DNA of 64,000 bases from Bifidobacterium commune. GTDB taxonomy: Bacteria; Actinomycetota; Actinomycetes; Actinomycetales; Bifidobacteriaceae. A program made the translations under genes and the position numbers. The notes beneath the pieces were generated by a model. That model searched no databases. It worked only from the letters and a program-made list of their open reading frames with translations, and was not told where the DNA came from. Positions 35,769 through 45,460 of the stretch are shown here, piece after piece; within the stretch, counting starts at the first letter, position 1, and each line of letters starts with the position of its first letter. The stretch spans positions 62,001-126,000 of the forward strand of contig NZ_FMBL01000002.1 in the NCBI RefSeq assembly GCF_900094885.1, given 5' to 3'.

Positions 35769-36911
35769 TTACTCGCCGTCAAGCTTACGGCGGGCGGTGA
35801 TGGCATCTGCCAAGATATGTAACAGTTCGTTCGTGCGTTCCCAAGAAACACAGGCATCGGTGATTGAACGGCCGTAGACCAGCTGGTCAAGCGGAGCGGG
35901 CGACTGGTGCCCACCGCGGATGTTGCTTTCCATCATCACTCCAAAGATGCCCGACTCGCCTTTGGACAACCTGTCGGCGATTTCCTCGACAACTTCAGCC
36001 TCACGCACCTCGTCCTTGCCACAGTTGCCATGGGCCGCATCGATGACCAAACCGTGCTCGCTGGGACCGGTGACCTTTGACTGCTTTAACGTTTCCAATG
36101 CATCGACAATAGACTTGCGATCGTAGTTGGAGCCGGAGCTGGAACCGCGCAGAACGATATGGCAGTCCGGATTGCCCTTGGTCTGTGCTGAAATCACGCG
36201 ACCGTCGAGATTGATCGAAAGGAAATGATGCTCGTTCGCTACGGTATAGCAGGAATCGGCGGCAGCCTTGACTGACCCGTCGGTCGAGTTCTTGAATCCG
36301 ATCGGCATCGACATCCCGCTGGCCAACTCGCGATGCACCTGACTTTCCGTATTGCGTGCTCCGATGACTCCCCAACTGACCATATCGCAGATATATTGCG
36401 GGGTAATCGGGTCAAGCCATTCGGTAGCTGCGGGCAGGCCTGTTTCCAAAACGTCCGAGAGAACTTTGCGAGCCAGATACATGCCTTTGCGAATATTGAA
36501 TTCGCCGTCGAGATCTGGGTCGTTGATTAAGCCTTTCCATCCGACGGTGGTGCGCGGTTTCTCGAAATAGACGCGCATCACAATCATCAAGCGGTCTTTG
36601 AGATCCTCGTTGACCTGAGCCAGACGTTGGGCGTAATCCTTGGCGGCCTTCGGATCATGTATCGAGCACGGGCCGACGATGACGAGCAGGCGATCGTCAC
36701 GACCATGCAAGATATTGCGAATCTCTTGGCGTGATTTCAGCACCAGATCACTCATCGGCCCGGTCAACGGTTGTTCCTTCAAAAACTCACGCGGTGCGGG
36801 AATCGGATCAAGCTGCCGAATATTGACATCTACCGTTTCGGGATATACGGCACTTTCATCCAAACGTCGCATATCCTCGGAGCTTTCCGGCCCTCGCATA
36901 ATCGGCATCAT
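35769..36911 (-). CDS. DAHP synthase (class I), first tandem copy
   Basis: 380-residue paralog of the next gene with the same catalytic motifs: GPCSIHDPKAA, MRVYFEKPRTTVGWKGLIND, GARNTESQVHRELASG, LRGSSSGSNYDRK and DAAHGNCGKD. A start around MRGPESSEDMRRL is supported by GGAAGGGAATG upstream of the ATG at 36911. The two copies share long identical blocks but differ at the N-terminus and near residue 285-300, so they are established paralogs rather than a fresh duplication. Confidence 0.94.
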   Translation of the reverse strand: MMPIMRGPESSEDMRRLDESAVYPETVDVNIRQLDPIPAPREFLKEQPLTGPMSDLVLKSRQEIRNILHGRDDRLLVIVGPCSIHDPKAAKDYAQRLAQVNEDLKDRLMIVMRVYFEKPRTTVGWKGLINDPDLDGEFNIRKGMYLARKVLSDVLETGLPAATEWLDPITPQYICDMVSWGVIGARNTESQVHRELASGMSMPIGFKNSTDGSVKAAADSCYTVANEHHFLSINLDGRVISAQTKGNPDCHIVLRGSSSGSNYDRKSIVDALETLKQSKVTGPSEHGLVIDAAHGNCGKDEVREAEVVEEIADRLSKGESGIFGVMMESNIRGGHQSPAPLDQLVYGRSITDACVSWERTNELLHILADAITARRKLDGE

Positions 36912-37179
36912 TCCCTTCCTGCAATTGCACGGATACTGTCCGCCGGCCTAACCCCGGCAATAGGTTGCTTATTATAATCCATCCGACGTTGCGATGCGGG
37001 TCGGATGATCACGTATCAGGCATGGGAAGAAATGAAAAGCGCGAGAGCGTCTGCTTCCTTCCGCGAGTGCCCTCCGGGCCCCGCAACAATCGAGTTCGTT
37101 TCGCGAACACGCAACATCACGCAAATCCGCATTAACGCGAATCCGCGGGCACCCGCACCAAAAGTCCACTGGGCTTTTC

Positions 37180-38526
37180 TTACGCGAGTGCCCCCATTGG
37201 ATCCCAAGCCGGCAGCATGGTTGCGGGTTCGTTCAACGCAGACTGGTATTCGGCAGGCAGCATCGACCTTGGGACAGCGACCTCGTAAACATATTCGCTG
37301 AACCAGTCGTCACTCATGGTGAAGTAACCCTTATCGGCCACCTTGCAACCCCATGAGTTTTCGACACGCCAACGGTTGCTAGTCGTCCCATCATCGGCCA
37401 CATCCACGCCGACGAAAGCCATCGCATGATTCATGGCGGAATCGGCGTAGCGCACACGAGCCTCTTTGTCCATATCGAAATCAACGTCGTAGACACTGCC
37501 GTACTCAAACAAATCGGTGGCCCAAGCGCCGTTGGTACGGTCCATCATCGGATGGCAATCCGCTCCGAACCACGCCGGCATACCAAGTTCGCAAAGGATG
37601 CGACGTACGCAATCCTTCATGAACTGGGTGGGCACGTTGAGATATTCGGTTGCGTCTCCCCCGACGACATTGCCTAGGTGTTCAATGCCGATCATCTTGC
37701 CTTTGGCATGCTCGACACGCGGATCGTCCACCAGACAGACATATTCCTCCAGATGGGCGCTGCCAACGTATTTGTCCCAGAATTCGACAGGTGTAATATC
37801 TCCGTCACGATGGAAGTTTCCGTCTTTGTCTGTCCACTCCCAATCGAAACTCTTCGGCGGTTCGCCCAGATGAATCGTAAGTATTCGATGCCCCGCCTCG
37901 ACCGTCGTCTCCACGACATCATCGATTGCGCTCGGGTCGGCATACATATGTGCTACAGCAGTGTGCAGCAGTCGGCGCAGCTGCGTGTTCATCTCACCCG
38001 TATTGGTGGAAGAAGCTGTTTCCGGGAAGAAATCCTTAGGTACGGCACCGTACTTCTTGTACACGTTCATTGCCATGGTCCATTGCCCGCCGTCGCCCAT
38101 CACATCTGAAAGCAGGTGCAGCATGAGCTGGGAATCCGCAGGTTCGCCGGCAAGGATGAGGGCGGCTACATCACGTAGGAAATAGTTGATTCGCTCAAGC
38201 TTGTCCCAATACATTGCGTAGTTCTGCGAGAATTCAAACGAATCCAGGTTGAGATTCTTCTTAGCTTCAAAACGCGCCACATTGAGCGAGCTGAACAGCC
38301 AGCAGCGCCCGGAACGATTCTGATTGGTAGCTTCGCCGTTATCCACACTCACCGAAAAACGGCGTTGCAGCCTGCGCGCACGATCATAATTGCGGGCCAC
38401 TGAGTTGATGCCGGAAGTGGTGACGGCGTTCATCGCCAACGTGTTGACGGGCTTGGCTTCGAAACGCTTTTGCAGTTGATCCAAACGTTCACCGGTCAAC
38501 GGTTTCATATCAGCATTCATCTTCAT
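37180..38526 (-). CDS. pepC: C1-family aminopeptidase C (bleomycin hydrolase type)
   Basis: Cytosolic cysteine aminopeptidase of 448 residues. The catalytic Cys is in SGRCWLFSSLN (~58-68), the His in MNHAMAFVGVD and the Asn in VENSWG, and the oxyanion Gln is represented by ATNQNRSG. The start at ATG 38526 has AGAAGGAC upstream; an upstream in-frame codon at 38553 is less likely. PepC family enzymes form hexameric barrels and trim peptides. It is monocistronic. Confidence 0.95.
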   Translation of the reverse strand: MKMNADMKPLTGERLDQLQKRFEAKPVNTLAMNAVTTSGINSVARNYDRARRLQRRFSVSVDNGEATNQNRSGRCWLFSSLNVARFEAKKNLNLDSFEFSQNYAMYWDKLERINYFLRDVAALILAGEPADSQLMLHLLSDVMGDGGQWTMAMNVYKKYGAVPKDFFPETASSTNTGEMNTQLRRLLHTAVAHMYADPSAIDDVVETTVEAGHRILTIHLGEPPKSFDWEWTDKDGNFHRDGDITPVEFWDKYVGSAHLEEYVCLVDDPRVEHAKGKMIGIEHLGNVVGGDATEYLNVPTQFMKDCVRRILCELGMPAWFGADCHPMMDRTNGAWATDLFEYGSVYDVDFDMDKEARVRYADSAMNHAMAFVGVDVADDGTTSNRWRVENSWGCKVADKGYFTMSDDWFSEYVYEVAVPRSMLPAEYQSALNEPATMLPAWDPMGALA

Positions 38527-38733
38527 TGTCCTTCTATCGGTCCAATCAACCACTGTATTGATAAAGCATGACGTGTCCGCGCTCGGATCGGAACGAACCG
38601 GACCAAACGACCGGAAAACGCATCGTATGCAATATAAAGTGGACGTATATGAAAACGGTGCTTCGCAGCCCAGCGGCTGTAACGCACCAAATACGATTTT
38701 TATTCGCAGGCGGAAGCCTGGCGACAGTCTACA

Positions 38734-40254
38734 TCACTTGCCGACACGCGAGGAATCATTCTTACCTTCGCGGTTCGAAGATTGCCCATAAACAAGATGC
38801 GAAAGCTCACCTTCGGAATCCTCGGCCGCGGCGTCGCCCTGCTGGGACTGGGCTTTGGTCGAGTTTTCTTTCCCTTCGGCATCGGAAAGAACCTTCACCG
38901 TACTACCTTCGGTCTCTCGCCTCGTATCCTTCTGGGCAGCATCATCGAGATTCTTCGCCACGGCATTGACCACCGGAACGTTCACTCCGCCCTTCTCATT
39001 GTCATTAAAAGCAAATCCAGAGAAGGCATTGGCGAACATCGAACGCAACTCGGTCACACGTTGGGTGATGGTTGACTCGCGCTCCTGCAGATTCTTGATA
39101 CGTTCCTGCAGACCATCAAGTTCACCTTGCGCCGCCTTGCGCCGCTCCTCCACACGTGCCTCAGCATCGTGCCTGGCCTTAGCGATGATTTCCTCGGCTT
39201 GACGATCGGCTTCTTGACGCTTGGCGACCGTGTAGCTGTCGGCCTCATCACGGATATCCTTGGCCTTTGCCACAAGGCTGTCGGTCTCTTTCTTGGCGGT
39301 TGCACGGCTCTGCTCAAGCTGCTTCAACAAGTCGTTGACCTTTGCGGTGGCTTCATCCTGCTGCTTTGAGATGTCGGAACGAATCTGCTCGACCTCGGCA
39401 TTGACCTGGCTTATGGTCTTGGTGCGCTGAACTTCGGCATCATCAAGAATGCCCTGGGCCGTGGCCTTCGCGGCATCAGTGATTTCCGTCGCCTTACGCT
39501 GGGCTTCGGTTGTTTGCCGGGTAACTTGCTCACGCACATTGGCGAGCTTCTTGTTTGCTTCCGACAAAGCTCTTTCAATTTGGTCGTTTGCTTCGCTCTT
39601 GAGCTTGGCCACTTCGTCGCTGGCGGCCTTGCGCTGCTCCGCTACCTGCTGGGCGGCCTGCGCCTTCAACTCAGCGATTTCACGATCTTGCTTTGCCTTT
39701 TCACGGGCAAGACGCTTGTCGTGCTCCTCGCGAGTGTTCGTCAGCTCAATTTCGATGGTGTCTCGCTGTTCGGTAACCTTCTTCGCCGTCTCCTCACGCA
39801 GCTTTGTGGCGTCCTGCCTGGCGGCGGTGGTGATCGACTCGGATTCAGTCTGCGCCTTGGCAAGGATGGTGGCCGCCTTGGAGTTGGCCTCATCGGTGAT
39901 GTGCTGCACGTCGAGCTTGGCATTGTTGATCAGTGTCTGCGCCTGATGTTCGGCAGCGGCACGGGTGCTTGCAGCATCCTGCTTGGCCCGATTCACCAGT
40001 TCAGCACTGGTCTGTTCAGCACTGGCAAGCATTTGCTGTGCATTGGCGCCCAATGAAGCGAACGAGTTACCCTTCGAAGCTTGTGCGGCCTTACTTTTTT
40101 CTTGCTCAAGCTGCTCACGCAATTGAAGGATCGTCTGTTCGTCGGAAGCGGCCCTTGTTCGGAAACCGTCAAGCGTCTGCTGAAGCTCGAACAGCTTCTG
40201 GTCCACTTGTTCTTTGTTATATCCACGCAATTCCGTCAGAAAGCGATCCGACAT
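38734..40254 (-). CDS. Long coiled-coil protein with a DivIVA-like N-terminus
   Basis: 506-residue protein. The first ~35 residues (FLTELRGYNKEQVDQKLFEL) resemble the lipid-binding N-terminus of DivIVA proteins. Residues ~40-430 are nearly continuous coiled coil, rich in Ala, Glu, Lys, Gln and Arg. Residues ~430-445 contain FANAFSGFAFNDNEK and the last ~60 are polar, Ser/Gly-rich. The composition resembles actinobacterial filament-forming proteins (FilP/Scy/DivIVA group) that organise growth poles. AAAGGAATC precedes the ATG at 40254. Assignment to a named family is not certain. Confidence 0.8.
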   Translation of the reverse strand: MSDRFLTELRGYNKEQVDQKLFELQQTLDGFRTRAASDEQTILQLREQLEQEKSKAAQASKGNSFASLGANAQQMLASAEQTSAELVNRAKQDAASTRAAAEHQAQTLINNAKLDVQHITDEANSKAATILAKAQTESESITTAARQDATKLREETAKKVTEQRDTIEIELTNTREEHDKRLAREKAKQDREIAELKAQAAQQVAEQRKAASDEVAKLKSEANDQIERALSEANKKLANVREQVTRQTTEAQRKATEITDAAKATAQGILDDAEVQRTKTISQVNAEVEQIRSDISKQQDEATAKVNDLLKQLEQSRATAKKETDSLVAKAKDIRDEADSYTVAKRQEADRQAEEIIAKARHDAEARVEERRKAAQGELDGLQERIKNLQERESTITQRVTELRSMFANAFSGFAFNDNEKGGVNVPVVNAVAKNLDDAAQKDTRRETEGSTVKVLSDAEGKENSTKAQSQQGDAAAEDSEGELSHLVYGQSSNREGKNDSSRVGK

Positions 40255-40482
40255 GCTGATTCCTTTCGCTTTGCGGCCCCTTGCCGCACTTTTCGAACGC
40301 CCAGTATCTATATTATTTGTACTTTCCAGTGTATTTTGTGAAGCAGACCGTTTTCACGCATCACATTCACGTAAATCAGTCGAATAATCACTGGACACAG
40401 CGCTGCGCATATGCGACGAACCCAGATGTCTTGTTGCACGCTCGGCTACAGGCGAAAACACAGCCGAACCGACCGTGGAAAG

Positions 40483-41196
40483 TTAGTCGATCAGGATGCT
40501 GGACGAGACCGGTTCCAGGAAATAACGAGCCGTCTGTCGTACGACCACCCGGCATGCCTCCACCTGCTGGTTGAGCGGCAATCCATGCTGCGGGTGCGGT
40601 TGCTCATTGACAATCGGCAGGCTCACGAACCCGGAAAGCACCTTGCTCTGTGCCGAAGTCCACTCCATGAGGTTATAGAAGAGCGAATTGCATACGAAAG
40701 TGCCCGCATCCGAACTTAACGCTGAGGCAATGCCCTGGGAACCGAAATCATTGAGTATGGCACGCAAAGGCAATCTGGTCCAGAACGTGGCCGGACCGTT
40801 GGAGGCGATGGGCTTGCGCTGCGGTTCGTCTGCGACTTCCGTCTGAGGAATAATCGTCTCATCGAAATCCGAAAGCTGTACGGTGTCGATGATGTTGTTG
40901 GCACAACGTTCCAAAAGGATGCCGCGAGCTGAGGTTTTCAGGCCGGTCGCAATAACGATATCGGGCTGCACCGCTTCCAGTGTTTCCTTGAGTCGCGGCC
41001 AAGCCTGTTTGAAACTCACCGGGAGATCGACAGCGGTGATACGGAAGTCCACATCCGCCAGTAAATCGTCATCGACAGTGCCTTTCTCCTCACCCAAGCC
41101 ATCCGCCACAAGCTTCTGCGGGACGATATGAGAGGGGTTGTCTTTCACCCCTTCATAGGGTTCAAAACCAGAAATGACGACATTCAAACGTTCCAT
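40483..41196 (-). CDS. Pyroglutamyl-peptidase I-like protein
   Basis: C15-family fold, 237 residues from ATG 41196 (GGAAG upstream). It begins VVISGFEPYEGVKDNPS, the Pcp N-terminus. The catalytic Glu is in ARGILLERCANNI and the Cys in DAGTFVCNSLFYNLM. The segment that normally reads GFIHVP, holding the catalytic His, here reads SGFVSLPIVNEQ, so the His is absent. A nearby PHPQH might substitute. It may be a divergent or inactive peptidase; the name is by homology only. Confidence 0.8.
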   Translation of the reverse strand: MERLNVVISGFEPYEGVKDNPSHIVPQKLVADGLGEEKGTVDDDLLADVDFRITAVDLPVSFKQAWPRLKETLEAVQPDIVIATGLKTSARGILLERCANNIIDTVQLSDFDETIIPQTEVADEPQRKPIASNGPATFWTRLPLRAILNDFGSQGIASALSSDAGTFVCNSLFYNLMEWTSAQSKVLSGFVSLPIVNEQPHPQHGLPLNQQVEACRVVVRQTARYFLEPVSSSILID

Positions 41197-41341
41197 AACT
41201 TCCAGTTTAGCGCTTGCGATGCGCAAAACCACAGCCGGTCCACCGCGATCGATGCGATGCGATGAAATATTGGCCGACCGCATCACCCACAATCACACCA
41301 CGACGCAAGGCTCACAGGTCATTGGTTCGCAGCGCGGCGAG

Positions 41342-42370
41342 TTATTCACGCACGATAACTGCCAGCAGACGACCCTCGTTTCCTTTGCCAACCAAGCTTG
41401 CGCGGCGATGTGAGTACCAAAGCGGATTTTCGAGCGTGCAACGGCTGTGACGAACCTTGCTCATGCGTTCTACCAAATCAGGACTTCCCTCACCGTCGCA
41501 TGCGCACAATGCCGCCAGTTCGGTATCTTGATCGAGATACTGGGTTGCAGCCTGGATGCGCGGCATCGAATCGATGATATTGTCACGCGGAACACCGACC
41601 TCGGCCAACTCTTGCAATGCAGCGCCGCTGATATCAATGCCCGGTCCGCCGAAACGGGTCAGAGTGAATGTTCCAAGAAACTGTGCATCAAATTCGTCGG
41701 CAATCTCGTCGCCGACCTCGTAGCAGTCACCGCAGATGCACGGTCCCAGTGTGGTTATGATGCGTTCCGGTTTCGCGCCTTTAGACACCATCAGCTCAAC
41801 CGTTGCTCGGATAATTCCGCGTCGCAGACCTTTGCGACCGCAGTGCGCAGCAGCGACGACACCGGCCTGCGGATCAGCCAAGAGCACAGGCAGGCAGTCG
41901 GCGGCAAACACGCCCACCGCCACACCTGTTTGCGCGCTCACCTGGGCATCAGCTTCGATGGCCCCCTCCTCGGATTGGCCATCTTGCCCCTCAACCACCG
42001 TTCCCGAACGATCACAGCCGTACGGTGTGCTGCAATCAAAATAATCGTCAGCGTCAACAGCTTTGCCGGAATGAACCTGCTTCACCAACGAAAGCGGGGC
42101 TCCGACGACCTTGGAAAGAGCCTCGCGATTCGACTCTACCGCAACCGAACTGTCACCGGATTTACCGCCAAGATTGAAATTGCCCCAATCACCGACGCTC
42201 ACGCCGCCGAGCCTCGTGGTGTACACCACCTTGATTCCGGGAGCCAGATCAACGGGAATGGTGACGGGTATCAGATTGCCCGCACTGTCCGTCGGAGCAA
42301 TGGCGTTGCTGTCGAGGATAACCTCCTCGTATTGTCCGCTTGTACCGGTTTCATTCGTGTCTTTGCTCAT
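41342..42370 (-). CDS. PgeF/YfiH (polyphenol-oxidase family) protein
   Basis: 342 residues. The three metal-ligand positions of the family are present: LVKQVHSGKAV (His), FAADCLPVLL (Cys) and VAAAHCGRKGLRRGI (His). The usual AHAGWRG is altered to AHCGRKG. Family members are peptidoglycan-editing factors or nucleoside phosphorylases. An acidic insert lies between the first and second motifs. Close to the Pcp-like gene on the same strand; start ATG 42370. Confidence 0.85.
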   Translation of the reverse strand: MSKDTNETGTSGQYEEVILDSNAIAPTDSAGNLIPVTIPVDLAPGIKVVYTTRLGGVSVGDWGNFNLGGKSGDSSVAVESNREALSKVVGAPLSLVKQVHSGKAVDADDYFDCSTPYGCDRSGTVVEGQDGQSEEGAIEADAQVSAQTGVAVGVFAADCLPVLLADPQAGVVAAAHCGRKGLRRGIIRATVELMVSKGAKPERIITTLGPCICGDCYEVGDEIADEFDAQFLGTFTLTRFGGPGIDISGAALQELAEVGVPRDNIIDSMPRIQAATQYLDQDTELAALCACDGEGSPDLVERMSKVRHSRCTLENPLWYSHRRASLVGKGNEGRLLAVIVRE

Positions 42371-42477
42371 AGGTCCAACTGTACAGACCGGCTGGGTCGT
42401 TTACCTCGCCCGAACTGCTCGGAGTGTTGAGACGGATAGATGCGACTTCCGCCGACTCGGAACGCTTCGCGTGTTTA

Positions 42478-44004
42478 TTACGCCTTCAGCGTGCGATTTT
42501 TGGCACGGGATCGAATCATCGAGTTCGCGGGAACGGCAAAGGGAAGCGGCAAAGAGAAGACATGAGCAGGGTTGTTGATTTCCTCGACCGGGTTCCCGTC
42601 GCAATCCTGCATGCCGTCCGCAACCACAGTGTAATCGACAGGGGCACGGCCGGGAATGAGGAATTCGATGCATTGCCCGGGCTCAATCTTGTTGCGGCTC
42701 ATCAGCGTAAGGCGCCTGTTCTCCTCGTCGTAGTCGATAACCTCACCAACCACAAGCCAGTCACGGAAATAACCGCCGCGGTTCGTGTTCTGCGTGGCCT
42801 TGCGGTCCGGATAGTAGAAACCGGTGCAGTAGTCACGATGTGAAACCTTGTACGGCTCGTCCTTCAGCCACTGCGGCAGCTCGACTTGGTCCTGCTCGTC
42901 ATCGGATTGCATTCTGGTAGCATCTTGACCGACCAAGACTGGAACCGGCGCAGAAATCATCGTCTTGGCGACAGTCTGTGCGCCCGTGTTGCCGACGCCG
43001 TGGAAACCAATGGAATCATGGGATTCGAATTCGGCAGCGGCTTCGGCAGCCTGCACGACATTGGATCGCTGGACCTTGTCATGGAAAGGCTTGAGCGTCT
43101 CACCGGCAGCGTTTTCGAAACCACGCTGAATCATGTACTCATTGACCGCGCACTTATAGGCGTTGGCCATGGAAGCCACGTAATATGTACTTTTGGCGCG
43201 TCCCTCGATCTTGAGGCTCGTGGCACCGGCGTCAATCACATCATCGAGATGGTCGAGCATGCACATGTCCTGCGAATTGAACAGAAACGTGCCTTCGTCG
43301 CTCTCTTCGATTGGGAAAAACTGACCGGGACGTTTCTCTTCGACAACATGATATTTCCAGCGGCAAGGCTGCGAACATTCGCCATGGTTGGCGTCACGTC
43401 TGTTCATGTAATTGGAAATGAGGCAGCGGCCGGAGAATGCCATGCACATCGAACCCTGCACGAAACACTCAATATCCATGTCCTCGGGGATATTCGCACG
43501 AATGTCGCTGATGGCCTGCAAATCAAGCTCTCGCGCCAGCACAACGCGACGGGCACCCAGCTCGTACAAGGCGTTCGCCGCGAGGTAATTGGTTACGCCT
43601 GCCTGCGTTGATATGTGCAGCTCAAGCTGCGGCGCAATCGAATGGGCGGTCAGCATCACACCGATATCGGTGACGATCAACGCATCAATACCGGTTCGAA
43701 CGAGGTCTGCAATATAGGTTTTAAGAGCTTCGACCTCATTGTTATGCGGCAACACGTTGCAGGTGACGTAAATTCGAGCACCACGGTCGTGAGCATATCG
43801 GGCGCCCTCTTTGAGGTCGCCCATCGACAGGTTCTTGGGTGCGGAACGCATGCCGAATTCCTTGCCGGCGCAATAAACGGCGTCGGCTCCAAAATCGATG
43901 GCGGTTTTAAGACTGCGCAGATTGCCTGCCGGAACCAGCACTTCGGGTCGGGACCGCCTCAAGATTTTCGAATCGACGGCCCCGTTTCCACTATCCTGCG
44001 CCAT
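42478..44004 (-). CDS. U32-family peptidase/tRNA-hydroxylation-type protein
   Basis: 508 residues. The N-terminus reads EVLVPAGNLRSLKTAIDFGADAVYCAG, the U32 TIM-barrel start. The Cys-rich motif CMAFSGRCLISNYMNRR..HGECSQPCRW (~192-220) is the iron-sulfur/RNA-modification signature of this family. A C-terminal beta-barrel (GYFRDWLVVGEVIDYD..CIEFLIPGR) follows. A ~70-residue polar insertion (~305-375) separates the two. U32 proteins include RlhA and TrhP, which hydroxylate RNA, and older annotations as collagenase-like proteases. Substrate not settled here. Confidence 0.88.
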   Translation of the reverse strand: MAQDSGNGAVDSKILRRSRPEVLVPAGNLRSLKTAIDFGADAVYCAGKEFGMRSAPKNLSMGDLKEGARYAHDRGARIYVTCNVLPHNNEVEALKTYIADLVRTGIDALIVTDIGVMLTAHSIAPQLELHISTQAGVTNYLAANALYELGARRVVLARELDLQAISDIRANIPEDMDIECFVQGSMCMAFSGRCLISNYMNRRDANHGECSQPCRWKYHVVEEKRPGQFFPIEESDEGTFLFNSQDMCMLDHLDDVIDAGATSLKIEGRAKSTYYVASMANAYKCAVNEYMIQRGFENAAGETLKPFHDKVQRSNVVQAAEAAAEFESHDSIGFHGVGNTGAQTVAKTMISAPVPVLVGQDATRMQSDDEQDQVELPQWLKDEPYKVSHRDYCTGFYYPDRKATQNTNRGGYFRDWLVVGEVIDYDEENRRLTLMSRNKIEPGQCIEFLIPGRAPVDYTVVADGMQDCDGNPVEEINNPAHVFSLPLPFAVPANSMIRSRAKNRTLKA

Positions 44005-44123
44005 TACAACACCTTTCCTTCATCCTGATCACGTCGTCGCAACGTCCCAGTCTAAACCAAGACGACCGTCGCGAAACACGACGGAAGGCGCCCACCGCAA
44101 CTCTTACGCGGATTCAGCTGCAT

Positions 44124-44996
44124 TCACGCATTAAGCGTGGCGAGTTCCTCGTCGGTAAGCTGCAAATCCCCGGCCTGCAGACTGTCCAGAATCGTCTCAG
44201 GACGATGGGCACCAGGGATGACGAAAACATGCTTGCCGAGGCTGAGCTCCCAAGCGAGTACAACCCGCTGGTAGCTCACCCCGCGAGCGCGGCCAATCTC
44301 ACGGAAGGGATCGTACTTGCTCTCGTCCTTGGCCTTACGGAAACCGCCAAGCGGGCTCCAGCACACGAACGGGATGCCGAGCTTGCCTGTGTATTCAAGG
44401 GTGTCTCGCGTGCTCTGGAATGTGGGCGAGAACTGATTCTGCACGGCCACCAGCTTATTGCCCAGAATGCTGCGCGCAATGTCGATTTGTTCGATGGAAG
44501 CGTTGGAAATACCTGCCTCCTTGGCCACGCCTTCGTCAAGCAGCTGCTTGATGCCCTCGATGGATTCGTTGTAAGGAACCGTAGGGTCGGGACGGTGGAA
44601 GTAAAGCAGATCAATCGCATCGACACCGAGCGCGAGCGCCGACTCCTTGCCAGCCTCGACCAAGTGTTCCGGCCGCCCATTGACACCCCAGGTCGGCGTC
44701 GTGCCGTCTTCAGCGAAATTGCGGAAATGCCCGACCTTGGTGGCGATCGAGACTCCATCCTTCGGACCGTCCCAGCTTTCCATGGCGCGGCGCACGAGCT
44801 TTTCGCCAGCCTGTTCCTCACCGCCGGAGCAGTAGTAGGCCCATGCGGTGTCGATGTGACGGCATCCGGCATCAAGGGCGGCATGGATGGTTTCCAGCCC
44901 CTTGGTCTCCCCGAGATTGTTTTCGATGGTCAGCGGCATCTCGCCCAAACCGATGGCGGTGGTTTCGTATGGACCGAGATCACGATGCAGTACCAT
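44124..44996 (-). CDS. Aldo/keto reductase
   Basis: 290-residue TIM-barrel oxidoreductase that uses NADPH. The catalytic tetrad residues are visible as Asp in CRHIDTAWAYYCSG (Tyr in AYYC), Lys in ATKVGHF and the His in YFHRPDP. The C-terminal cofactor loop IPGAHRPE is typical. Strong SD (AAGGGGGG) precedes the ATG at 44996. The downstream end lies 120 bp from the U32 gene start. Substrate unknown. Confidence 0.92.
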   Translation of the reverse strand: MVLHRDLGPYETTAIGLGEMPLTIENNLGETKGLETIHAALDAGCRHIDTAWAYYCSGGEEQAGEKLVRRAMESWDGPKDGVSIATKVGHFRNFAEDGTTPTWGVNGRPEHLVEAGKESALALGVDAIDLLYFHRPDPTVPYNESIEGIKQLLDEGVAKEAGISNASIEQIDIARSILGNKLVAVQNQFSPTFQSTRDTLEYTGKLGIPFVCWSPLGGFRKAKDESKYDPFREIGRARGVSYQRVVLAWELSLGKHVFVIPGAHRPETILDSLQAGDLQLTDEELATLNA

Positions 44997-45460
44997 GGTG
45001 CCCCCCTTGTTGCGTCATTGAATATCAATACATCTAGGTTACGGAGTCAGATGGATTTTCTCGGCCACCGACCTTGCCTTCTTCACCGTCGAAAACCATT
45101 CGGTAAATGAGTTCCGACAGATTATTTTCTCGGCATAAACGCTGATCTACGGACAACGTCCATATGGAACAATCTTGAGAATAATTTCCACATTTATATG
45201 AATTTATGTCACGATTCAATTGACGAAAAGGCCTCAAACAACGTATTTTTTGCGTTGAAACACCTCTCCCATAAGAGTTTTGAGCCACACTTCTCAAGGT
45301 TTCCCAAAGTTTGCCAGGCCCGATAAAATCGCAACCATCTTGAACAAAATATAGGCTTGTGAAACAGCCTGGGCAAAACAGACGGATAATAAGGACCGGC
45401 GACTAACAGACTTATCGAATGGACTTAGAGAAAACGGACCCGCAGAACAGAAGGATCACC
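44997..45460. other. AT-rich divergent region before the kinase locus
   Basis: About 460 bp between the divergent aldo/keto reductase and kinase genes. Composition is clearly more AT-rich than its neighbours. It must hold promoters for both. A minus-strand 87-codon frame (45034-45297) has no SD or recognisable domain. No clear -35/-10 pair could be assigned. Confidence 0.45.

Noticed and set aside
45034..45297. 87-codon minus-strand frame upstream of the kinase gene
   Set aside because: No SD, no domain, AT-rich regulatory region; it fits chance better than a gene.
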